64,000 nt of DNA from Penicillus capitatus. Lineage: Eukaryota; Chlorophyta. The notes under the pieces are model-generated. The model was not told the DNA's origin, ran no database searches, and saw only the letters and a list, made by a program, of their open reading frames with translations. The translations under genes were made by a program, and so were the position numbers. The stretch lies in NCBI GenBank assembly GCA_965649825.1, contig OZ287695.1, positions 124,001 to 188,000 on the forward strand, written 5' to 3'. Positions within the stretch are counted from its first letter, which is position 1, and each line of letters opens with the position of its first letter. Below, piece by piece: positions 46,094-56,639 of this stretch.

Positions 46094-49000
46094 TCAGTCA
46101 CTCAAAAGGTCCTCGAGGGTGTCTCTTTTCCTCGCGGGGCACTTCGAATTCTTCGCTTCGCAGACGAGGTCCAGAGGAGTGCTTCCTTCTTCGTTTGCGG
46201 AAGACGTGGATGCACCAGCATCGACAAGCACCTAGGATTCTCGCCTCATGCCTAGAGAGAGAATGCATTCGCTATCTACCTCGACGACATCCAAGTGACC
46301 GCCATAAGATGCAAAGTGCAGTGCCCTCCATCCGAATTCGTCAGCGATCTCCACATCCACGCCTCTGTCAAGAAGAACCTGTCCATCGAAGCAGATGCCG
46401 ATGCCGGAAAAACGAAGTAGGTGGATAACGACTTCGACAAACTCAGTCTGGCCGTAACGTGACGCGATGTGAAGCGGAGTCTGTCCATCGTCCGTTGCGG
46501 CATTGATGTCAGCACCATTGCGAGCCAGAATCTGTCGACAGAATTCTTGCGATGCGACAACCAAGTAAGACGAAGGTGGACCGTTGCAATCTGATAGTGT
46601 CCGCCGTAGGCAGCTTCATGAAGAGGAGTCGATTTGTCTTCATCGATCTCATTGACATGTGCTCCACTCGATACGAGAGTCTGTTTGTCATATCATTGGT
46701 CATTAGTCCTCGAAAGACAGATGCAGACAGACCTTCACGATTTCGAGTTTGCCGTAGTACGCCGCATAGAGTAAAGGCGTCCATCCGTATTCGTCGACAG
46801 AGTTGACATCCGCCTCTTCATTTACCAGAACCTGTAGAGTAATGAAGCAGAGAAGGGTTAGAAGGAAGGGAAGAACCAGCAAACCTGAACGACTTCATGG
46901 TGTCCGTTGTACGCAGCATAAAGCAAAGGCGTCCATTCGTATTTGTTAACGGCATTGACAGCAGCCCCACTGGCGATGAGAATCTGCCACCAAATGCTGT
47001 CTGATCTGCAGCGCGAAGAAGATGCAGATGCACCTTTGCGACATCCGCGTGTCCAAAACGTGCTGTATAGTGAAGAGGAGTCCATTTGTCTTCATCCACG
47101 GCATTAACGTCTGCACCTTCGGCTATCAAAATCTGTCCATCAATGACTTTTCTGGCGAGATCTGTAAACAGGGTGAAGATGCACCTTTGCGATATCCACG
47201 CTTCCGTGACGAGATGCCAAGTGCAACGAAGTCGACCCGTGGTCTCCAACGGCATCCACATCTTCGACTTTAGGAGCCAGAATCTGTTGACAGGATCCCG
47301 TATTTCTTAGAAAACGAGAAAACCGCGTTACCTCTGCTGCGCCGATGTGTCCATAGAAAGATGCGATATGCAGCGGATTCGCGCCGCTATTCAGGGCCAC
47401 GTTGACGTCAACGCCTTCCTCGACCAAGGCCTGACGAACACTTTCTTCGACCGGCGTGCGTGAATGGAAATGCGAGTTACCTTCACAATCGCAGAATGTC
47501 CGTAGCGGGAAGCCGTATGCAGCACGTTCCATCCATCCCATCTGACAGCATCGACATCTGCTCCGCGGAGGATCAACATCTGCCAACAGATCTCCATTGC
47601 CTCAGTGTCAAAACCGAGAAAGGGTGATGACCTCTGCAATGTGAGAGTGTCCGAAACGCGATGCGAGATGGAGTGGCGTCCACCCTTCGTCCTTGACCGT
47701 GTCAATATGCGCTCCGTTGCGCATGAGAATCTGTCGGCATCAATCCTCCGCTGTCTTACGGACAAGAACGATAAGGAACGACCTCCGCGATCATGAAGTG
47801 TCCGTATCGTGCCGCTTCGTGGAGAGGGGCGACTCCATTGGAATCAACGGTATTAGCATCCGCACCTCTGTTCAATAGCAGCTGCCAACAAGACCGCGTT
47901 ATGGATGCATCTCACACGATCGCGAACGCACTTTCACGATCTTAAAGTGCCCGGCGAACGAGGCGAGATGCAAGGGTGTCCAGCCGAAGTCTGTCAAAGG
48001 GTCGACGTCGACATCTTCGTCGAGCAGAATCTGTCGGACAACTGCCGCAGTCGAGACACCAAAACGCAGCAAGGGTCACCTTTGCGATCTCCTTGTGTCC
48101 ATAGCGCGCCGCCACGTGCAGCGCCGTCCAGTCTTCGTCTGTCACGGCAGTGACATCGGCGCCAAGATCAATCAGCAGCTGCGAAAAGGTCCTCAGTGTC
48201 GGCGCACGAGGCGCCATGAAAGCATAGAGCGAGCAGAACACGAACCTGCACGATGTCGGCTCTGTCGTAATAGGCGGCGTAGTGCAACACCGTCCACTGG
48301 TCGTAATCTGCAGCGTCAATGTCCGCTCCGTTTTCAATAAGCACCTGCGCATCGTTCGCGATAGCTGTCGTCCTGAACGACGTCGTGGGCTTACCTTTGC
48401 GACTTTATCGTTTCCGTATTGCGCTGCCCTGTGCAGCGGCGTCGCTCCAATATCGTCGACCGCGTTCACGTTAGCATCGGACAGCAGGAGGACCTAAGCA
48501 CGTACAGTCGTGCGTTCTCGCTCTGTGTGGATGCGCAAGCCAGTTTGCTCGAGAGTCGGGAAGCACGCACCCTCGCTACCGACGCGGATCCGTTGACTGC
48601 TGCTACGTGCAATGGCGTCGATCCGTCAACATTCCTTTGGCTCACCTTCGAGCCATCGTCCAATAGAATCTGCAGAACAGTCTTCAGCCGGGACACAACA
48701 GGCATAGCCACATAAAACGCGACAGTCATTGCCACAGTCTTACCTTTGCACATTTGACTGCACCGTAAGCCGCTGTCCAATGAAGAAGAGTCGGCTGTCC
48801 TGCCAATGGATATCCTGAAAGTTCAGAGTTGTTGTAAACGGATTGGACAGATAGGCCATTCGCGAGCACAGATCTCAGTTTCGCGCCGTTATCGTCTGCG
48901 ATGGAAGAGATTGCCTCCTAGAAATACACGTCACTCATCGATCTGTGCAAGGAATGTTAGCAGCTTACCAAGATGAGCGTTCCATGTTCAGCATTCGGTA

Positions 49001-50255
49001 GACGGCTACGATCTTTGATGGTCATCTCTTGTGTTGAACTTGCCGGAGATTCGTTCTGAAGTGAGTTGAGAGAGAGTGAGCACATGTTCTAAAGGAAGAT
49101 GTGAATAACCTTGTCGATGATGTCTAAGATCCAACCCCAGAAGTAGCCAATGCTCGTGAAGGCACCAGGACTGCCTCCATCACACCTCCTTAGACCCCCG
49201 AATGAGTCGATACCGACAACCAGATCCAGTTTCGGTGTTCCTTCACTCACATTACCGTCTGGCATGCTGGGAATGATCAACGGCCCTCCCGAGTCCCCTA
49301 TGAATATCATCTCACTTTACGAATAGAAAGATGGAACAGATTTGATCAGACCACCTCGACAGGCTTCTTGAGTAACTTCAGGTGATTCGACGCAGACGAT
49401 GTGATCTTTTGGGTGAAAGCTGAGTTGTTCTCCACATGGCTGCGGCGCCAACTGGACGAGACTAGTGGCCATCTGCAAGTAACGTGGGTATCGCTCGCGT
49501 CTCGTTCTTCCCCAACCCACAAATGTAAACTCCTGATCCTCATCGAAATTGGCAGTCTGTTGAGCAAATAAGGGTTCCGGCAGATCGACGCTTTGGTCAA
49601 GCTCCAACAGAGCGATGTCATAACCTGACGTCGTGCTACCCTTCCAAGATTCGTGAATGTGCGTCGCTTTCGTCTTCAGTGTCTGCGCAAGATGTCCGAC
49701 GTCTCCAAGCTTATTCGTCAAACGCAGACGCTTACGGGTACAGATGCATTTTGCCGACGATCGCTGAAACCGCAAAGGACTGTAGGCGTTTGTCCGACCG
49801 GTTCTAGTCCTTCCGGGTCGACGCAATGCGCCGCCGTAATAATCCAGTTCTTGTGGAACAGCACACCAGTACAGGTGCCGCTTCCCTCCACGTCCGTGTA
49901 CGTCAAGTGACACACGTACGGAAACCTCTCTTCCGGAACGCGCACTCCCTGTCCAACGCAAAACAAACAATCAACATGCAGACAATAGTGCCAGAGTGAG
50001 ATTGTTTACCCCCGCTACGTTCTGACGATAGTCCGTGGCGTTATCCGTCTCGGCAGTGCCTAACGAAGAAACGCACTCCCGTCGATACACGGCACGGTCG
50101 GCGCAGAGATTACCGAAGGCTCGGTGGTGTGCTCGTATGTCTCCGAAGGACAGATCGCAAGCGACGGCGAGGACAAGGAGTATTGCTTGTGCGAGACGGC
50201 CTCGCCCATTGAGACCGCCACGAATACCGGGCTGAGTTTGTACACTACCTCCCAT
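46094..50255 (-). CDS. P5: secreted trypsin-like protease fused to about 17 ankyrin repeats
   Basis: Near copy of P3 with the same exon order. Signal exon from 50255 ([17 protein letters not shown]), then [15 protein letters not shown], His ([12 protein letters not shown], 49966-49720), Asp ([24 protein letters not shown], about 49690-49370), Ser ([13 protein letters not shown], about 49300-49110) ending DIIDK. A 51-bp intron with GTTATT donor and TCACTTCAG acceptor joins it in frame to a linker ([19 protein letters not shown], about 49058-48967), the head module (48915-48750) and seventeen ankyrin exons including the cap, which ends VCEAKNSKC...LEDLLSD. Examples are [19 protein letters not shown] and [19 protein letters not shown]. 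Residue 189 is Glu (TQEACRGDSGG). No TM or anchor follows, so the product should be a soluble secreted protein of roughly 900-1,000 residues. Confidence 0.8.
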
Positions 50256-51239
50256 TGTCGTTCCCGAACGAATCGTGTCGCAGCCGGGGTTGCACTAACA
50301 GAAGAACCGAGTCGTTCTCACGTGGATTCAGGCGTCGTAAGAAAGAGTGATTGTCAAAGTCGACTTATCGATAGGTCGAAAACGATAAAGGCAGGATGGT
50401 TGTCTGCTGTCGGAAGCATCTTAAGTAGCTTCGACTGTCTGTACAGCTGTCACGAAGATTCGTGTTTCAGTGAGTGTATGTGACGCGCCATTGATTTCTT
50501 TCGTACTCATTGGCTTTCGTACTATACATTTCTATTCCCGTTTCTCGTCGGCGACAAATCCATCTTCCATGGTCGACACCACACAGAAGCCGCAAGCAAA
50601 TCGCCGGAACGGACATTCCGTGGACGAAAGAGTACGAGGTCTGGGCGCTCGTTCCGCTAACTGCGTCGACACTTGGAGAGCGACACGTTAGAAACTCGAC
50701 GTCAGGCATCCACTTTCGCGAATGCGGGTTAAAGAGGGAGGCTGCATTGCTTTTGTGTCTGGAGGTGCACATACACGCGACAACAGACAACGCGCTGTTT
50801 ACCCGAAGGAATACATCGACGCAACCGTTGTTTTTCAATTGACAACAACTACTGCGGCATAGTTTCTCGTTTCTTCTGTTCTTTACGAACAAGTTGTAAA
50901 TGTTTCTAGAACCTGAACAGAGTTCGTACTGTGCTTGCTGTAAGATGGCTAAGAGCCGATAGTTTGCTGTTCATCCGTTTCGTAAAACGGAAAAAATGTA
51001 AAGCCCGTTTAAACTTGACGATGTCACCTCCGGTTTAAGCATCTATTCTGCTTACAAGATCTCTGTTCCGCTATTCAAGATGCGGCAAGCCGACTGTGCG
51101 TCGACATTTTCTTCATAATCTCTCTCTGTAAACAAAGAACTACCACACGGAGACTCTCTGTTTGCATTTGTACAAGTCAAACAGTCGACGCTGTTTGAGT
51201 AAACAACTCAATGCATTCATTGATTGCGAAGCGCATGAT

Positions 51240-51444
51240 GACGGGTAGAGGACAACGGTTGCGGCCCCGCGGACCGGACAGGCTGTCCGCTTCCTGATAT
51301 GACAGCGGTCCGCGGGCGCCGAGGGTACTTAGGTGACAGGGCTCACCATGTAATCAGTCTCTGCATTGACTCCTTACCGTTTCTCCGCATTCGCACACGC
51401 GTTGGCGCGTTCGCGTCGCGCCGAAGTCAGACGCATCCCCGTCA
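51240..51444. mobile_element. MITE-like insertion with hairpin
   Basis: About 205 bp absent from the paralogous site near 40050. It is bordered by CATGAT on both sides (51234-51239 and 51445-51450) and by short inverted ends (GACGGG ... CCCGTC). It is GC-rich and contains a 10-bp perfect stem (CCGCGGACCG at 51267-51276 with CGGTCCGCGG at 51306-51315). The stem encloses a second small hairpin (GGACAG-G-CTGTCC). No coding capacity. Confidence 0.6.
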
Positions 51445-51581
51445 CATGATCCGTGATTTGACGAATTCCCTTGTTTTCGCTGATAAGAAACCAACTAATG
51501 GCACGTATGCGTTCTGGAATCAACAAGCAGACGACTAAGGCGTGTCCAAAACTTTGCGCAATCTTGTCGGCAAGACTTTCT

Positions 51582-51818
51582 ATGGCTATGGGACTGCCTT
51601 GCTGTAAAGGGGTGCATGTTCTCTTCTTGTGCTGCTTGTCTTGTCACATGGGCGCATTGACTGCCAAAGGGCCTGTCAGGATCGATTTAAACACTTGTAG
51701 AAACTCAGAGTCGACTCGGCACGCGACGACGACGCAAACGAACGTTCAGACGATAGCACAGGAATACGAGAATGTTTACAACGGGAATATCAACCTTAAA
51801 TACCCACGATGGCCGTGA
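51582..51818 (+). CDS. Hypothetical small secreted protein B, 78 aa
   Basis: A plus-strand ORF with a signal-like N-terminus (AMGLPCCKGVHVLFLCCLSC) and a polar remainder. It resembles the start of the minus-strand ORF at 42392-42691. It lies in sequence present only in the right duplicate. Weak evidence; it may be repeat-derived. Confidence 0.28.
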   Translation: MAMGLPCCKGVHVLFLCCLSCHMGALTAKGPVRIDLNTCRNSESTRHATTTQTNVQTIAQEYENVYNGNINLKYPRWP

Positions 51819-52850
51819 GTTCCCTAACCTTAATGTCTAACTGTCGAGAACTTCAAGGCATGTTCGAAAACCATCGCCCTATTGTTATGAGGGAGTTGGC
51901 TCGGAGGCTAACCCCCGTCGCGTCTTATGGTCAGCGCGCCAAGGTGGTTACCATGACATCGAACCGCTTGCGACTGCTATGAACAACGGAGTAGGCGCTA
52001 CATTTCCAACCCTGCCCTTTTCTCTGGCTCTGGCAGCGTGGTGACTCATCTGCCTAGGGATGTCTCCTCATTACGCAAGTATTTGAGGGACGATCTGGAC
52101 CTTGTATTACCTTGTTCCGAGCACTTGTAACAGAAGTCTTCCGCTGTTATCTTTTCGTCCGACCCGACCGGCGACAAATCCATTGGTTAAAGTGGAGAGC
52201 GATCACGTATTGACGTCACTTGAGCAGAGCACGTTGGCACTTCTATTTCTGTTCATGAGTTGATTGATCAAGTCAAGCATTCTTTCTCCCTTGGCAACGT
52301 ATCACATCGATGGGATTGAAGATGTCATGATCAGGATCACTGTCTCCACGGCGTGCTTAGTTAATTCTATGGGCCAGTGTTTGCTTTCTATGTAGCACGT
52401 GTATTGTGCAAGGAGAGGTGCAAAGGCGGAGGATCGTTGTTTAGGCCTGTACTCGCAAAAACAACAAAACAGAGGCATTGAAATCTCGATGAGAGTTCTT
52501 ATTCGCGGGTGTTGTGGAGGATCATTCAATGGTCGAGTGGCTAAATGGGACGATCGCATTAATATCTGGCATCCATTTAAGAATTGTTAGGATTTCGAGA
52601 TGATCCGTGCTACGCCGTCAGTATATACGCTCTAGCACATCAGTCGCATCAAAATCATATCAGTGTTCGCCATGTCTTCGGTGTGAAGATTGTAGAACGA
52701 AGCTTTTTACAACAATAGACAGATAGTTCTTTACAGTTTCATGTTTGGAAGTCCGAATTCGACAATTGCTCATTTAGATTCCAATAGATTTATGGTTCTG
52801 ATATATAGATTTGCAGGATGCCTTAATGTTCCTTCAGACTGGGAACCGTG

Positions 52851-55305
52851 TTACAGATAGAAACACACCCCGACACAGTAGAGTATAACCGGAATTGAGA
52901 GAATAATTGTCCACATGACTGAAGTCCAAACAACTCCCATGACGCCTCCCCATATCACAACACCGATTAGCCACAGACCAGCCGTGAAGCAAAAAACGCA
53001 GGGTGCAATAATCAAAGGTGCAAAGTCGCAGTTTCTGCTGTCGGCCGCCTCAGAAAAAACGATTACTACAGCCCAAATGGCAGTAAATCCTCCAAATGCA
53101 CCTCCAACGCCAAGGGCAATGCCCATGTCACACCATCCGCCAGAATGAGATCCGCATCTGACTAGCCACCGTTCATCGCAGGCCCACTCAGTGCAGTAGT
53201 TCTTTTGTGCTTCAACACATCGACAAACTGCCGAAGAGATCTGATAACTGGAAGAGATGTTTCCCTGCCACTCGAGACAATACTCTCCGCTCGAGTCATC
53301 AGCCGCACATTCGTAGTACTCTTCTGTATCGATCTCGCCATTTGATTTCTGAACGCAATTCCACCTCAGACAATAGCGATCCTTCGCAGATCTCGCTTCG
53401 CACACGCACTCTCTGTCGTCCCTCGCAGATCTCGCTTCGCACACGCACTCTCTGTCGTCCCTCGAACAGTGCCACGATTCGCAGACAGGTGAGCTTTCAG
53501 AATCACAACGACACATTGTGCGATCTCGATCGTCCGACGAATGAGTGGTCTCCCATGATAGACAGTAGTCCCGGCGCTCGTGAATGCAGCGAAACTCTTC
53601 GTGGTATGATCCTCTCGCTCTCTTATACAGTCCCCCTCTGTACATCCCGGAGTTCGAGTAGTATCCAGCATCTCGTTTGAGGATGTTCCAGGAGGTAAGA
53701 GAAACAAAGCCTCCTGCTGAGAATTTTACTTCCTCCGTTCTGTTCGACGAATCTGGACTCCCGGCTCCAACAGAGTTCGATGAAGAAACAGTGCCATCAG
53801 AATCATCTGCTTCAAGTGACGAAGGTATTCCCTGCAAGGCATAGGCAGATGGTCAGAATCGATGTTACCACATCTCTTCACCTCTTCCGACGGTTGTGAT
53901 TGAATCGACTCGGTTGCATCATCTCCATCTGGTGCACCGCCCTCCTCCTAAAAAAGCAATATCAGCAAGAGAAGAACATGGGGAGCGTTCATTACGTCGG
54001 GGCTTGCATCGACATTGGCTTCGATAGTATTTTCCGTTGAAGTCTCTTGAGCAAACGTCGAATCATTCTGTACATCAAGAAAGTCATTGGGACATGTCGT
54101 AAAGCTCTCTTGAGTTCTAAGGTGTTGTAAGCGTATGTTTATCGAATGGACACTCCTATCAGTGCAAACAAAGCAACCAGCTAACACTAGCGTGAACCGG
54201 AACCTGTCTTTTTTGTTACAAACATCTCACCTTGGCGATGTTTCCGTTAGCGACACGTGTCAACCAGTCCCAAAAGTAACCGATGCTTAGATAGACTGCT
54301 GGTGAGCTGCCGTTACAGTCTTTGGACCCAAAAGAAGTGACGCCAATGACCAGATCACGCTCTGGCCTGCCAGCCGTCAGGTTGCCATCCGGCTTGTTCG
54401 GGATGAGCAAAGGACTTCCAGAGTCACCTGAACGAAGAAAAACGTAATCTGAGTAAGTATGGGTCGGATAAGGAGAGAGCTGTAGCTCACCTTCACAGGT
54501 ATCCTCGTACATTAATCCAGCACAGATCATCTTTTCAAACTCGATGCCAAACCTTTTTCTGCAACGTTGAGGAGGAAGGTTGATCAGATTCTCTGCCATC
54601 TGCAATCGATCTGGGAACGCGCCTTTTCGGTTCCTCCCCCAACCTACGGCGGTGAACGCTTGTCCGTATATGAATTCGCCCCCTTGTCTATCGAATACAG
54701 GCAGTGTGACGTTCGCCTCCCTGTCCAGTTCGATCACAGCAATGTCGTATCCTTCATTCACATCCCCCGTCCAGGAGTCATGCATATGGGCGGCCACGCC
54801 ATTGAAGGTCTGCCAAGGAAACACGAAAAGTTAAGGAGACGACAGCGTGATTTGGGAAACGGAACCAATTCGGGAACATAGTCGTTGAGGTCGTGTATCC
54901 CGCAGTAGACGAGAGGATTTCTTCCGACTGTTCCGGAACGGGAGGGGTTAATGCAGTGGGCGGCAGTCACCACCCACTTTTGACGAAAGAGCGTCCCTCC
55001 GCAGACGTGCTTTTCGCTCACTCTGTCGAGCAGACTGCAGACGTACGGGAATCTGCCAACCGGCGCCTCCACTCCCTATTGAAAACACAACGCAAAACAC
55101 ATTGTCAAAGCGCGTTGTCAACCGAGGTAAACATACCGCTATCTTTGGAACGCTGTTCGTGAAGTTGGAGCTCTTTTTGTTCCCTGCAGCAAAAAATGTC
55201 ACTGCTTTCTTCACCAATTAGAGACGACAGACCCGGCTGAGTAACGGCCACAGGAAGTCCGATAAAAACGAGCAGCAAAACCGTTCTTGCAAGTGTGAAT
55301 CTCAT
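52851..55305 (-). CDS. P6: membrane-anchored trypsin-like protease with Cys/Trp-rich ectodomain
   Basis: Signal exon 55305-55138 region (FTLARTVLLLVFIGLPVAVT; an in-frame ATG at 55401 would add 32 residues and is not preferred). Then a small exon (KKSSNFTNSVPKIA), the His exon about 55073-54870 (WVVTAAHCINPS), the Asp exon about 54811-54493 (EGYDIAVIELDRE), the Ser exon about 54428-54232 (GDSGSPLLIPNKP), an acidic linker exon about 53947-53886 and the last exon about 53833-52851. The last exon has a Ser-rich stalk, C-x2-W units (YCLSWETTH, CESWHCSRDD, YCLRWNC, YCTEWAC) and three or four TM helices (FTAIWAVVIVFSEA; PLIIAPCVFCFTAGLWLIGV; TSVMWTIILSIPVILYCVGV). S1 position 189 is Asp, so trypsin-like specificity is expected. 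Its tail matches P2; its protease core matches P4. Confidence 0.78.
53386..53463 (-). repeat. 39-bp in-frame tandem duplication in the P6 Cys-rich domain
   Basis: Two back-to-back copies of a 39-bp unit built on AGATCTCGCTTCGCACACGC encode RDDRECVCEARSA twice in a row. P2 has a single copy (RDDRDCVCETRSE). The extra copy adds two Cys to the ectodomain. Confidence 0.85.
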
Positions 55306-55401
55306 GCCTTCGACCAGAGGGGAGTTTTCAACATACGACGGAATATATGAGTCTATTTTGATGGTAGACGAATGTTCGCTGTACGGTACGTACGCTCGCA
55401 T

Positions 55402-56639
55402 ATCCCTTTAACGACCCGAATCGGTTTCCGCCTCTTCGAATCCAATTCTCTTTGAAAGAGACGGCATGCTCATGCTTTCGAAAAACGGTCCTTTCTTATT
55501 GACGAAGAGGTCTTGCGGTCTTAAAAAGGCTTAATCTCCCTCTCAGTTCGCACAGTGCGGCGGAACATGGCATTCGTGTATACGCAGACATGAATTACAT
55601 TCAGCTCATTTTTGTTGCGATGATCTCGATCCAACGACATCGGCCTCGAGACATTGTCAGACAGATAGTAGAGATGCTTTTGCAAGAGCAAGATATCCGT
55701 TAGCTAAGAATGAATACCCCGACCAGTTCAATTCTCATTTGCATGGTCCCCAAGTCTCATAATCAGTTTGAAAACAGACAAGTGTGCATGTTGGTTTTCT
55801 GCTCAATCTTCAATCCATTAAGAGTTTCAATCTAGTGACGGCTCCGAGAACCAGGCACCACGTACGATTCCTTGACGAGCACTCTGGTCAGCGATCTCCC
55901 TCTGCAATGGAGAAGTGTGTTGTGTTGTTGACGATCGGACGCATTCAGAATTCTTCGCGGCGGCACCGCCATTCGACTTCCTTAGAGAAACAGTATATTA
56001 AACCTGAAACGGAACTCACTATCTGCACCCGTTTTGCAAAAGAGCTGAGAGTCTTCAGAGTGGAATGGCAAACGAGTTTGTCAAATCTTTGTCATGGATT
56101 GTGCATTCACGAGTCTTAGAGCGTTTTACCTCACCTTCATCAAGCAATCTCGAATCATCTTGTTATGCAAATACAGGACACGCATCCTGCAGACACGAAA
56201 TATAAGATCACTATCGAACAACACCCCCGAGATCATCACGGCATGTCCAATACGAACTGCACGAATCAAAGAGACAACAAGAACAAGGCAGTTAGGTTTC
56301 AACCAGAGTGTGGCACTTGGTGTGATTCGAGCAGGCATATGCGTCACGCACGACTGTCTGTGACATTGAATGATTGCGGGTGATACTAGAGTCCGAAGAT
56401 AGATGCAGTGCGTTTAGCCTCACCCTTTTGAACAGCTTGAGCTTTTTTGCATCGATCTCATGGTTCGTCCGTTTGTGTGTGGCACTCTTTACCGGATACT
56501 CCAGCCAGCGCACGAACGATTTCTCTCCGTACTCTCACTGCCGATTCGCGAACAGTTTGCACGATACCGAACAGTGGGACCAATACTGAAGTGTTAAAGA
56601 GATTTGCAGTTCGTTTATGTGAGATAATTCTTATACTCT
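55402..56639. other. Intergenic, P6 to P7
   Basis: 1.2 kb with short overlapping frames on both strands and no homology to the gaps further left that I can see. It presumably holds the P6 promoter and the P7 3' UTR. Confidence 0.5.

Larger units (their letters stand above)
45890..52640. repeat. Segmental tandem duplication, right copy
   Basis: Counterpart of 33780-41640. It carries P5, a MITE-like insert at about 51240-51444 and about 620 bp of extra sequence at about 51570-52190, and lacks the LINE insert. Same orientation as the left copy. Confidence 0.85.
50256..52850. other. Intergenic, P5 to P6
   Basis: Apart from the MITE-like element and the small ORF at 51582 (both listed), this holds short frames only. 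Large parts are recognisably the same as 38.3-41.6 kb. Confidence 0.5.
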
